From Drosophila pseudoobscura (Eukaryota; Arthropoda; Insecta; Diptera; Drosophilidae), in the NCBI RefSeq assembly GCF_009870125.1, contig NC_046680.1, positions 13,349,501 to 13,413,500 of the forward strand: a stretch of 64,000 nt of DNA. The letters run 5' to 3'. Each line of letters starts with the position of its first letter. Position 1 is the first letter of the stretch. Under the pieces are notes generated by a model, which was not told the origin of the DNA, did no database searches, and saw only the letters and a program-made list of their open reading frames with translations. Made by a program: the position numbers and the translations under genes. This document shows positions 1 to 10,614 of the stretch, one piece after another.

Positions 1-1127
1 AATGTACGTGAATTGGGATGGTGAGTCTGCACGTGATGCTATACAGAGTTGAGCGGAGTGCATAACCGATCTCCTCTTCAGGTCGGATGTGAGTGGATGG
101 GTGGGCCAGGGCGGCGCCTATCTGGGCACCAAACGCACCCTGCCCGAGGGAAAGTTCAAAGAGATTGCTGCTCGTTTGAAGGAATTCAAGATCCAGGGTC
201 TCCTCATCATCGGTGGATTCGAGAGTTACCATGCCGCCGGACAGATCGCCGATCAGCGCGATAACTATCCACAGTTCTGCATCCCGATCGTGGTCGTACC
301 CGCGACGATTTCAAACAATGTGCCCGGCACAGAGTTCTCGCTCGGCTGCGACACGGGTCTGAATGAAATCACGGAGATCTGCGACCGCATCCGTCAGTCG
401 GCCCAGGGAACGAAGCGTCGTGTGTTCGTTATCGAGACAATGGGCGGATATTGCGGCTATTTGGCTACGCTGGCTGGTCTGGCCGGTGGTGCGGATGCCG
501 CGTACATTTACGAGGAGAAGTTCTCCATCAAGGACCTGCAGCAGGATGTCTACCACATGGCCAGCAAAATGGCCGAGGGAGTTTCTCGAGGTCTGATCCT
601 GCGCAACGAGAAGGCTTGCGAGAACTATAGCACAGACTTCATCTATCGCCTGTACTCGGAGGAAGGAAAGGGTCTCTTCACCTGCCGTATGAACATCCTC
701 GGCCACATGCAGCAGGGAGGATCGCCCACACCCTTCGACCGCAACATGGGCACGAAGATGGCGGCCAAGTGCGTCGACTGGTTGGCTCAGCAGATCAAGG
801 CGAACATCAATGCCAACGGCGAGATCACCTGCAAGGCTCCCGACACCGCCACTTTGCTGGGCATTGTGTCGCGTCAATACCGCTTCACTCCACTGGTCGA
901 TCTCATTGGGGAGACAAACTTTGAGTGAGTATCCCCAGATCTTGGGACTTGTTTCATGCGTAATTCCTCGAAAATTTCTCTTTGCCAGTCAACGCATACC
1001 AAAGAAGCAATGGTGGCTGCGTCTGCGTCCGCTTCTGAGAATCCTTGCCAAGCACGACTCTGCCTACGAGGAGGAGGGTATGTACATCACCGTCGAGGAG
1101 GAATGCGCCACCGATGCCGTTGCCTAG
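1..1127 (+). CDS. Pfk: ATP-dependent 6-phosphofructokinase, C-terminal half (partial at 5' side)
   Basis: Phosphofructokinase converts fructose 6-phosphate to fructose 1,6-bisphosphate, the committed step of glycolysis, in the cytosol. Exons are 1-20, 82-924 and 989-1127, joined by introns of 61 and 64 bp; together they encode 333 residues plus a TAG stop. The start of the gene lies left of the window. This is the C-terminal half of the tandem-duplicated animal enzyme, the half that in this family is mainly regulatory. Visible landmarks are the GTKRTLP stretch near the start, [23 protein letters not shown], and the PFK signature [14 protein letters not shown]. The C-terminus ends in an acidic tail ([10 protein letters not shown]). 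The first 20 bases are read as exon because they splice in phase (NVRELGW before SDVSGW) and a GTGAGT donor follows. Identification is firm; only the missing 5' part is unknown. Confidence 0.96.
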
Positions 1128-2211
1128 ACGAACTCACGATGATGAAGCTGCCCATCCACGTTTGATTTTTTTGCATTGCCCAGTGTAACTTGCTAAAGCA
1201 CCATCTATTCTTCTATCCTTCGAATCTATCTCAATGATTGTTTTTAGTTTACAAACGCAACAAGCTATGGCCTAAGTTTTAAATACATTTGATCCGTTTT
1301 TGTCATCTCTGCTACTGCTGGTCGCGACGATCAGATCGATATTTGGGTCTAGGCCACTCTCTAAAGGCCTCCACACAAATGGTCCCATGACAGCGCCCGC
1401 ATAGCATACGAAAGTATTCATTTTAAATACATAATTTATTTATATTTCCTACTCATTTATGATTCGCTTCCTACTATTACACACACAACTATTTTGAGTC
1501 TGTCGAATTTGATTATTGAATGCCAATCATTTCATCAAAGTTCAGAAAAGTACATATACGAGTATGTACATCCCTTAACCGTTGATTCTACATTGCAGCT
1601 GCTCGCATGGGTCTTCACAGCACCGTCTATTAATGGACGCCAATCGTATGTTATCGTAAATTGTTGGTTTATCTACGCCCCCACCAGCTATATATTAAAT
1701 GTTAAACTATTTATACAACAATTTATCGTAGTGAAATCTATGGCAAATCTCCCAAAAATGTTACGCCACACCAAATGTTTTTCCGAGTATTGTTGTTGAA
1801 CCAAACAATGAAATACATATTGATATCGCTAAATACTAAATACATACTCAACGACCTGTACTCATAATGTGCATCAAATTTGTTTGAAACCAACAGTATT
1901 TCTTTTTGGGAACCACAGCCATCGTTTGTTCTATAAAGAGGGTTTCGTCTCATTAGAGAGGGAGAAGAAGAGCAACACTATAAAAGAGTCCCAAGTGCTC
2001 GGCTTAAGCCCACATAGGCATCGCTGTGGGTTCCATAATTGGAAGAAAGGAGTCTACATAATAAATAGTGTACATAATAATATTTATTAAATCTACTAAA
2101 TAAATGTGTCTCTTATGTGGTTTGGCATATTTGGATTGCACATATCCACTGCCTAATGCTACGAGCCATAAACTAATGAGATTTGTCGCGCGCTAAGTCC
2201 AGGCGCTTTCG
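1128..2211 (+). other. Pfk 3' UTR and convergent intergenic DNA
   Basis: There is no credible coding sequence here. AATAAA hexamers at 2060-2065 and 2099-2104 could end the Pfk transcript. On the opposite strand, the hexamer at 2083-2088 (TTTATT on +) could end the protease transcript that stops at 2212. If so, the two convergent mRNAs would have overlapping or abutting 3' ends. Confidence 0.4.
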
Positions 2212-3692
2212 CTACAATTCGTTGCGTGTCACCACATCCTGTATCCACCTCACAGTCTTCTGAACATTGTGGTATATGCCTAAATCAGAACAGTCAATTA
2301 GTTTTCCAATCATATCGTAAGTTATTGTGGAATGATCCCACCTGGCTGGTGATCGACGCCACAGCCGAAGCCGGCGCTAGTGATGCCGACGAGCACAAAT
2401 CGTCCGCGATCCTTGATCACCAGTGGACCTCCGGAATCGCCTGTGAAGGACAACGAACTTGAATATCTTGCTTGTTCTGCTTGCCCCACTCACTCACCCA
2501 GACACGCATCCATGTGGCCATCCGAATGTCCGGCACAGAACATTTCCGCCTTGATTTCCACATTTATTTGCTTGGTCTCGTGCCAGCGAATGCAGTCGAA
2601 GGTGGCTGATATGGTGGCAAATGGTAAATATTGATGATGATGAGTGGAGTCAGAAATTCGGAAGATCTGGAGAGCTACTCACTAATGATGGGGACGCTGG
2701 CCACCTGCAGCATATTGGTGCCCGCATGCCCCAAATGTGCCTCGGTCTTACCCCAGCCGGCGATGAGGCCCTTGCGCCCGATCAACCGGATGGGATAATG
2801 GGGTAGGCAAATGGGCAGGATGTGCTCGCTGAAGGCCGTGGGGTGGGCCAGCTTCAGCAAAGCCAGATCGTAGCGGTCTGGCTGAGTCATGCGAAAGTTA
2901 AAGCGCGGATGGATAATCTTTTGCACTACGCTGTGCTTCTGCACTGGAAGCGGCTCGTTTATGTGGCCCAGATCCTGGGTATCCAGCTCCCCCAGATACA
3001 CGGTGATATCCGGCAGCAGTGCCTGCTGTATGCAATGGGCAGCCGTGGCCACCATGTTCGCCGAGATCAGCACCCCGCCGCACTGGTACTCGGCTATGCG
3101 GATGTGCGCCTGCCACGGATACTCGGCGAACTGTGCCGGCCGGCCTCCGATGATACGCTTCTGTAGCGTGTTCTGAGCAGTTCGTGGCACCCCACACTCG
3201 GGCTGTAATGGATTGGAGGAGGCTCAGTCGTCACTGTGGCAGCTACGAATCTTACCTGAACGTTGAGCAGCTCATTGTCGTCGCGACGCCGCAACATGAT
3301 ACGCTTGGGCAGACTCTGCAGACTCATCTTGAGCTGGCCATAATCGATGAGATTCGCCAAAGACGACGGATGCGGATGCGGCAGCTGCGACTGGGATAGA
3401 TGTGGATGCTGGGGATCGGCGGCGATGCAGCAGCTGAAGAGCCACTTGTTGCTGCCACAGCCCTTGGCATGCTTGCCGCCCTGCAGCCAGCAGGAGAAGC
3501 TCAACTTGCAGGGCCATATACCGCTCTGGTGCACACACTCCGCGGGCACGCCCAGCAACGTGTTGAGGATATCTGAAGGAGACCAGGATCAATAGGCAGT
3601 TTGGGGTTCGCATGCACTTACTCACTGGCCTGGCCGTGGCCGATGTGGCAGGATAGCAGGAGCAGCACTAGGAGCCACACCAGCAGATTCAT
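2212..3692 (-). CDS. Secreted clip-like serine protease, trypsin type (CG13744-like)
   Basis: Six exons on the minus strand: 3692-3626, 3572-3256, 3202-2683, 2605-2498, 2440-2342 and 2279-2212. They total 1179 nt and encode 392 residues. Residues 1-21 are a signal peptide (MNLLVWLLVLLLL core). Residues 35-71 form a six-cysteine clip-like module, C-x8-C-x5-C-x10-C-x8-CC. A PECG linker cysteine follows at about 131. The zymogen cleavage site is QKR|IIGG at 144/145. The triad is complete: H184 (TAAHC), D240 (RYDLALL) and S340 (GDSGGP). D334, six residues before the serine, predicts trypsin-like cleavage after Arg or Lys. It is therefore probably an active extracellular protease. From memory it matches D. 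melanogaster CG13744 closely; that symbol needs a search to confirm. It lies tail-to-tail with Pfk and head-to-head with the four-helix membrane protein. Confidence 0.9.
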
Positions 3693-4937
3693 TGTCACTA
3701 TTCACTGTTCACTGTATTTGGAGTAGATATGATTACTGGTGGGTGTTAAGGCACTTAACACAATTTGTGGACTGTTAAATCTCCATTGGCATGAGCTCCG
3801 GATGGGTGCCAACGAAAGCATGACAGTTTCTTATTCACTTTTATGTAGCTGCGGCTCTTCTGGCCGTGTCTTCTGCTCTTTCTTCTACTTAGATTTCTTA
3901 TTACTGCTGCTGCTCCACTTTTACTCGGTGTCGTCTCTGGTTATGGGTATGGGTATGGGCTTGTCTCGTGGATGACTCACGGCCGAGAGCTTTGCTTTTA
4001 CGGGGAAAGAGTTGTGGTGTGTCCTTGATATGAGAACGAGATACGAGTTTTGGGGTCACCCGCTAAATGGGTCACCTGTCCGCACAGGCACGCACTGGCT
4101 AATGGATCTTTATATAACACTCATCCCAATGGGAAGTGTGCCAATTCACTTGGCTCGATGGCACAGTTTCCTTAGTGCTTTTCCTTTTACCACCACGAGC
4201 AGCCATTGATGTTGCCCGCACGACTCACACATTTTCCGAAAACTTCTCCGCGAGATGGGGCTCGGTTCTCTAGATGGTCTGTAGATGGGAGGTGGAGCCG
4301 CCACAACCGCACGCGCCGCTGGCCAAACTCGAACTGGGCGCCGAATGCTTCCGCAGCAACAGGTTGGATCTTGGTTCTGGTTTGTCTTGGCTCTTGGCTG
4401 GTGGATGCCACTGCCACTACTGATGTGCTGTGTTCTTCATCTTTACTAATTATTACGAAATGCTGATGCCAGCAACGCAGGAAATGTGCCCCAGGTCTGT
4501 TATAATTATTTTATGCGACATAATTGCCACAACCGCTGGCATCTCGCCATCTCTCGGAATGGGAACACCACACGGCTGGAGGTGCGTTCCAGAGTCAGAC
4601 AAAGGCGAACCACTGACCCCAAAGGGGGGAGCCAGCCCATCCATTTATGAAGTAACTTTCTAATTCGGGATTAGCATAATAAAACATATACTACCCACCT
4701 ATTCTTATTGTACGAATACGAACTGTTCTCCTAGCAGGCCTTTGCTGTTTCGGGTCTCTCTCGCCCTGTCAGTGTGGAGCCAAAGGTTTTTCTCTATTCA
4801 GTTCATCGTAGTTTGTTCTATTGTAAACACATGAAGCAGCATACACTACAGCAAAAAAGAAACAAAACAAAACAGAACTACACTGAACACAAAACACAAT
4901 TGGGAACGCACCACAGAATCGACTCTCGACGATAACC
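3693..4937. other. Shared upstream region between divergent genes
   Basis: 1.2 kb between the start codons of the minus-strand protease (3692) and the plus-strand membrane protein (4938). I see no coding sequence. A TATATAAAG on the minus strand (about 4110-4118) could serve the protease if its 5' UTR is long or spliced. The 3' end near 4930 is A-rich leader. Otherwise unremarkable. Confidence 0.4.
4798..4803 (+). promoter_or_regulatory. Candidate initiator (TCAGTT) of the four-helix membrane protein gene
   Basis: TCAGTT matches the arthropod initiator and lies 135-140 nt before the start codon at 4938, a reasonable leader length. I see no TATA box 30 bp upstream and no convincing downstream element at +28, so this is a weak call. 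Confidence 0.25.
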
Positions 4938-5783
4938 ATGGGGCGTAATGATAATAGATCTCACCAGGGCAGTGTTGCATGCGGCACTGGTATCTCGTAC
5001 GTGCAGTGCCAGAATCTCAAGTACAACGTCATCATCCTGGGCTGGCTGGGCGTGATCATATCCTCCGTGACCCTAGGCAGCTCCATGCTGACCCTCCACA
5101 TGCACCCGAATATCGGACTGATGCTAAAGCAAGTGCTCCTCAGCATTGCCGCGGCCAACGAGCACCAGTTTCTGATGAATCGTGAGTTGAACCCATTGAC
5201 ACTCCTCCTCCTCTGACGCCTCCGTTTCCGGCTCCTTGCAGTGTTGACCATCTTTAGCTATTGCGCATATGGACTGTCGTTGATCAACGCGGCCGTCAGC
5301 CTACTGCTGCTCATTGGCGTGGCTCGGGTAAGAGGAAATGCTAATGCCCAATTAACATCCGTTTTCTTGACTATTCCTCATCCTCCTCGTCTAAGGATAT
5401 GAGCTGTCTGATGTATCCCTGGTTGATATTCCATGGCTTGATCTTTGGTTTTGGCCTGTATGTGGGTGTCTTCTATGCCACCGTGGGCCTCTTCATTGAT
5501 CTGTCCAGCTTTTTGATGTGCCTTCTGGTATTCACGCTCGTTCTGGGTAAGCTCGTCGCGGAAATGATACATCCCTTAGCTCAACTCAAAATATCATATC
5601 GTTTCTCCAGTGATCTTTTACAAGATCTATCACGAGGTGTTCACCCTATTCCGCGTGATGGGAGAGCAGTCGAAGTATGGGACTCTTGGCGGAGTCTTCT
5701 ACAAGGATACCGAGCATGGTTGGACAACAGCGGCTGGAGTTCCCTGTCAACAGGTCTACGTGCCCGTGCCCCTTAAACAGTAG
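4938..5783 (+). CDS. Four-helix membrane protein, insect family of unknown function
   Basis: Exons 4938-5181, 5242-5327, 5396-5546 and 5611-5783 (654 nt, 217 residues, TAG stop). The start codon follows an ACC context (ACCATGG), a good match for fly initiation. Four hydrophobic segments are clear: about residues 31-55 (VIILGWLGVII), 83-108 (ending LLLLIGVAR), 115-140 (WLIFHGLIFGFGLYVG) and 142-165 (FLMCLLVFTLVLVIF). A polar C-terminal tail contains GTLGGVFYKD and ends VPLKQ. Size and topology resemble the insect DUF4728-type four-pass proteins (some, such as the pasiflora proteins, act at septate junctions), but I cannot place it in a named family with confidence. A function is not assigned. 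A polyadenylation hexamer AATAAA follows at 5825-5830. Confidence 0.85.
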
Positions 5784-6260
5784 CTGCACAAACAATCAAA
5801 TACATTCTAATGACACTTTAATACAATAAATTGCGACTTCATTTCAACATTTGTATAATTTATTTACACACGAAATGTAGTAGTTCATAAATAGTATTAA
5901 AATTACATAACAGCGCATATGACTACGTAAATTAATCCATAATTATTAATCATTAATTATAATTAGTTTAGGGCTGGCTCTGCACTAGTGTCGCACGGAT
6001 GAGCATCTTTTAGATACAGATTCACACATGCACATATGCAGTACATACCGTCCATTTCTATCCGCTAAATTGTACTGCGCTAATTTGTTCAATTACATTA
6101 AATGTTATAATTCGTTTGTATTCATAAATAGAGTTAGCATTGATCAGAATTCAGTATTCAGTGAGCAGAATGAAGTGAATTATGTACAAAATCATGCACC
6201 AGGCAGGTGCGATTGCGATTGCGAATGTGAAGCGATGAGAATAAATTAGTAGTAAATCCA
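5784..6260. other. Convergent 3' intergenic DNA
   Basis: AT-rich spacer between two converging genes. AATAAA at 5825-5830 serves the plus-strand gene. The minus-strand hexamer at 5859-5864 (TTTATT on +) could end the mosaic protease transcript, which would then have a 3' UTR of about 400 nt. No gene is seen. Confidence 0.45.
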
Positions 6261-9200
6261 TCAGATGTTCATCGTGAGGCCAACGACATAGGATACCCAG
6301 TCGACGGTCTTGCTCACGCTGTGGTAGATCCCTGGCTGGCCACGGGACGCACACGAGTACCCGGCCGAGACGACACCTGGAAGAGGGAGAGGGAAATGAG
6401 TATAGATGCAGGTGGCAAGACTCTTGAAGGGACACTCACCGATCAAGTACCAACGCCCGTTCTTGTCGTGCATCAGCGGTCCACCCGAGTCGCCCTGGCA
6501 CGAGTCCTTGCCCCCATTGCGGTAGCCCGCGCAGAGCATCTCCTGATAGATGACCACATTGATGCCGTTCTGCCGGTGCCAGCGCTCGCAGATCCGGTTC
6601 TCGATCACCGGAACATCGACGGCTTGCAGCGTCTTGGGACGCAGCCGAGAGCCCGGATTCAGAGCACCCCAGCCGGCAGCCCATCCGAATTTACCCAGAA
6701 AGTCCTCGTTCTTCTCGGGCAGGCAGATGGGGGCTGTAGTGGAAAGATAATCAGCATGAGCGGCTTTCGGAAGGGAAGCGCAATGGGGTGCTTACCTATG
6801 TGTGGCATGAAGTGCACGGTCCGTTCCAGCGTCAGCACTGAGATGTCAAAGCGATCCGCCTGCGGGGTGAACTTGAAGTACGGATGCACATCGATCCGAC
6901 GAACACCGAAAGTATAAGCCGGCAGTGGTTCCACGGCCGAGTTTATCACGTAGTCGCCCAGTGTGACGTGCACCTGACGAGGAGTGGCCCGAGCCACACA
7001 ATGCCCGGCGGTGACCACATGACGGCGCGATACCAGCGATCCTCCGCATCTGCAAGGAGGAAGCCCATATTCCATCAGTAATGAAGCAGTTGGTGCCTTC
7101 TTTCAGTGCTTACCTGGATGATCCAATGCGTATGTAGGCCTGCCAGGGGAAGGAGCCGAAGCCGGCATCATCTCCACCCACGATGCGGCGCTGGGCGGTC
7201 TGCTTGGCCAGCGAGATGCCGCAACCTGTAATGGCAAGGGGGAACGGAAAACGCACTCAGTTAGTAGAGATTGAACTCACAGATCCCTCGGATCGGAAGG
7301 ATACATATATGGAGGGATTAGTGAAGCATTAAACAGAGTGATCGATCACAAAGCAAGCAAGCAATTAGGCAAAACACAACAAAACAACGAAAGCATCGCT
7401 ATGGGTGGGTCTGCCACTGCCGGGTGGGTCTGGTCTGTCTCCGCTTTCTAGTCTCTAGTCTCGTCCAACTGGGGGTCTGGGGGTTCATTTGGGAGGTCTA
7501 CCCGTGTCTTGCACATGGAGCGTAATGCCGTTAAGCTATGTGTAATATGGCTTAATTATCATTAGCGTGCTGTGGTAATTAACATGCTCATGCTTGGCAA
7601 TTAAACTCTATATCTATATCTTTCATTGCAGCCCCAGCCTTTCTTTCTGCCTCCTTCGAGGGGGGCTTCGGCTCGGTTTTAGTGGCGTGCATACATCCGA
7701 GAGTACAGCAGCTCCACTTAATTGGGCGCTGAAACCTAGCCAAGAGTGTAACTAAAACAAATACTTACAATTACGAATTACGAGTGCATAACTACATAAT
7801 ATACTACTTAATGAAGATGGGAGAAAAACAAAACGAACTACAAAGTACTTATACATAAAGAGTACGTAAATTTGTTAGATTTTTGTGGCATGCAAATTAT
7901 TTCTCAACTATTTCGTTGAACCGATTTTTGGGTGGGGTGGGGTGGGGAGGGTTTTAGTGTGCACGTGCTTGGGAGTTGATTTGGTTTTGGATTGGTTCGA
8001 GCTGAGGCTGCCACACTCACTGGGTTCGTTGTTGACCGGTCCGTAGTTCTTTTGCGGCAGATCTGTGAGATCTACGGTGTTGCCCACATAGTCCGAGCTG
8101 CGCAGATTGGCCGACTTGGCCGTGCGGTGGCAACAGCCTCGCAGCACTCCGTTGCAGGTGCCCTGAATGAGGCCACCGGACAGCCAGCAGCCCAAAAAGA
8201 ACTCACATGTGCCGCCGCGGTTCTGGCACTCCATGTCCGTTGTGATGTCGACTGTCGGATGGGAATCGGAATCGGTATCGGTATCGGAATGGGTTGCTTT
8301 TTCTTGTGTTGTGTTGTGTTGAGTTGTGGTGTGGAGGTGGTGTTTCGGTTGGGTTTCGAAGCATTACATGTTGGCCTAGTGCAAGCAGTTTCCCAGCAGT
8401 GACAGCAGCAGTAGCAGCAGCGACTCTAACTTATGCTCTACTGAACGCGGGGATTGGGGCTCCGCTTGGATTGGGTGCAGGGAGCCGGGTGGGGTTGGGG
8501 CTGGGCTGGACTTACCTTTCTCCTTGAACGTGCTCGCCGACTGCGGACTGCTGGTGGCTTCCGAGGCGTTATCCAGCTCCTGCAGACTGTAATCGTTGCG
8601 CACATCCTGCACGGCGGCCAGCTCGTTGATTCCAAAGTTCTGATCCCTATAGGGTAACAGAGAAGGTAACGCTCAGAACATGATCGATCGCTCACTCTGT
8701 GTGAGTGGGTGTGTGCTACTAACCTGAAGGCGAGGTTGTCGCTGAAGTACACTCCTGTGCCGGAGGGTCCGCTGCTGCCCGCCGGACCACTGACTCCAGT
8801 GGTTCCCACATTGTCGTTGGAGGGGAACACCACACGGGGACTGCGGGACGACTTGTACGGATAGTAGCGACTCTTGCGGGAGCCCTGATAGTCGCTGGGA
8901 CCCACGTACTCCTGGAAGTTCTTCTGTGGTCCAAACTGGCGGATGGGTGCGGGAGGTCCCGTCCGGAATTCCGTATCTCCAAAGTAGAAGCCACGCTGGG
9001 GACGCTGTGGGAGGGCCGTGATGGGTCCGTTGATGTCCCCAAACTTGGTCACATCATCCCGATAGAGCTTGAGGCCGTGGGGCTTGGAATTGCTCGACAG
9101 ACCCGGGAACTCGAAGCTTGAGGGCGATACGTCCGAGTCGAAGTACAGCTGGCGCGTGTGGCGCGTCTCGTGCCCCTCGTACTGGGAGGGCGTGGGCGAG

Positions 9201-10186
9201 GCATCCTCGCTGTATGGCTGCGGCTCGAACCCCGCTCCACTGGTCTCCCCGAAGATGGGGTTGTCCTCGCGATAGGACTGCGGATGGAAGGGACTCGCGG
9301 GCTTCAGGCTGTAGCTGGGAAACTGGAAGCCCACGCGGCGACTGGTATTCTCCGGCTCCGCGTACTCCAGCTTGTCCGTGGAGCTGGCAGAGGCCACCAG
9401 ATCGCTGCGTTCCGTTCGTTCTGGCTCTAGTTCCAGCGGCTTCTGCTCAGGACTGCCCTGAGTGGCCAATTCCGCTGCAAACTGATGGGCCACAGCGGCT
9501 ACTCCATCGGCAGGCGGTCCCAGCGAGGAGAGCGTGGCATTTCGGCTCGGACGCAGTTGAAGGAGGGCTCCGGCAGAATCGGGATCTGCCTCCGTCTGGA
9601 GGGGGATGTACATGTAGTTGCGTTGCCTGCCCTGCCGCGTCACGTTCTCCGGCATCGTGGGCACCAGTTGCTTTGGTATCGTGATCAGGTCGCCTTGAGG
9701 CAGCTCCACCGAGGGCGCCGGTATGATCTCGACGGCGGCATCGGAACGGCGCTGGGCTGCGGCGGCCGCAGGCACGCCCAATTGGCGGGCGGTGCGATAG
9801 GAACCAAAGGACTGCACAATGGTGCCGTCGCTGCGCTGGCGCACATCCTTGAAGCTGATGTCGTCCTGCTGACTGAAGCGCTGGAAGGGCGCGTACAGAT
9901 TGCGAGCCGTGGGCGCCAACGTGGCGGTGGCATAGGGCGAGGAGGATGTGGCCGCCGCCGCCGCCGCCGGTGATTGCCAGGGCAGCAGCTGCTGTCCCGT
10001 CAGCAGTTGCCCCGTGGACAATGTGGTGGGTGTGGCCGCCTCAACACTGAGCACTGAGCAGAGGCAGCACCAGCAAAGGGCAAACAGTTGGATCAGGCTC
10101 CATCTCCAGGTGGAGATGCGGCTACGGCTGCGACTGCGGCTGTTGCTTCTTGTGTGGAGCTCGTTGCTGTTGTCGGTCAGTAACAT
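6261..10186 (-). CDS. Large mosaic serine protease: low-complexity N-terminus, clip-like domain, trypsin domain (CG8170-like)
   Basis: Seven exons on the minus strand: 10186-8724, 8646-8516, 8251-8021, 7225-7114, 7049-6796, 6733-6440 and 6376-6261 (2601 nt, 866 residues). The open frame extends further upstream only from a TTG codon at 10291, so the first in-frame ATG (10186) is taken as start. An RS-rich stretch (SRSRSRSR) precedes one hydrophobic segment at about 27-50, which is either a late signal peptide or a type II anchor. Residues 50-530 are Ser/Pro/Gln-rich and low in cysteine. Residues 540-572 are a six-cysteine clip-like module, C-x6-C-x5-C-x10-C-x6-CC. Activation is predicted at QRR|IVGG (622/623). 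The triad is H662 (TAGHC), D714 (RFDISVL) and S813 (GDSGGP); D807 predicts trypsin specificity. Probably an active, cuticle-facing or extracellular protease. It resembles what I recall of D. melanogaster CG8170, which is unverified. Confidence 0.9.
7226..8020 (-). other. 795 bp intron of the mosaic protease gene
   Basis: The longest intron of this gene separates the clip-like module (8251-8021) from the protease activation peptide (7225 onward). It is AT-rich, with a C-rich tract on the minus strand near 7930-7950. No exon is seen inside it. Confidence 0.6.
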
Positions 10187-10583
10187 CTTACATCGAGCAG
10201 GATGAGCGTTGGTTGGTTGTTGTTGTTCAGTTGAGGCAGTTTCTGTTGCTGTTGTTGCTGTTGTTTTTGGTGCTAATGACACTGCCTCCAATTAAGGTGC
10301 AGCCGCGGCACTTCCTGCTTGCCGTCGTCGTCGGAATAGTTGATGCTTGAACTTGAACGCCGCCCCTGCCTGGTGTCCGTCCGTGGCGCCTTTCCTATGC
10401 TTCACTGAGCTGCTGCTGGTGGTGTTGGTGGTGCTGCTGCTGTCAGCTGCGTGCCGCGTTCATTGATCTCCCCACTGGTTTTTTGGTCTTGCTCTTGCTC
10501 TCGGTCTTGGACTTTGTTTTGGCTTTGGGGATTTTCAAGCTCGACTCCCCGTCTATGTTACAATTCAGTGGGACTTGCGGATT

Positions 10584-10614
10584 TGTGTGTGTGTGTGTGT
10601 GTGTGCGTGTGTGT
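10584..10614. repeat. (GT)n microsatellite
   Basis: Almost uninterrupted GT dinucleotide run of about 30 bases with one C interruption. Confidence 0.9.

Noticed and set aside
311-877. 188-codon open frame antisense to Pfk
   Set aside because: It mirrors the GC-rich third-position bias of the Pfk exon; no domain, and the sense frame is certain.
10187-10291. Upstream extension of the mosaic protease frame to 10291
   Set aside because: The extension opens with TTG and has no ATG before 10186; the first ATG is preferred.
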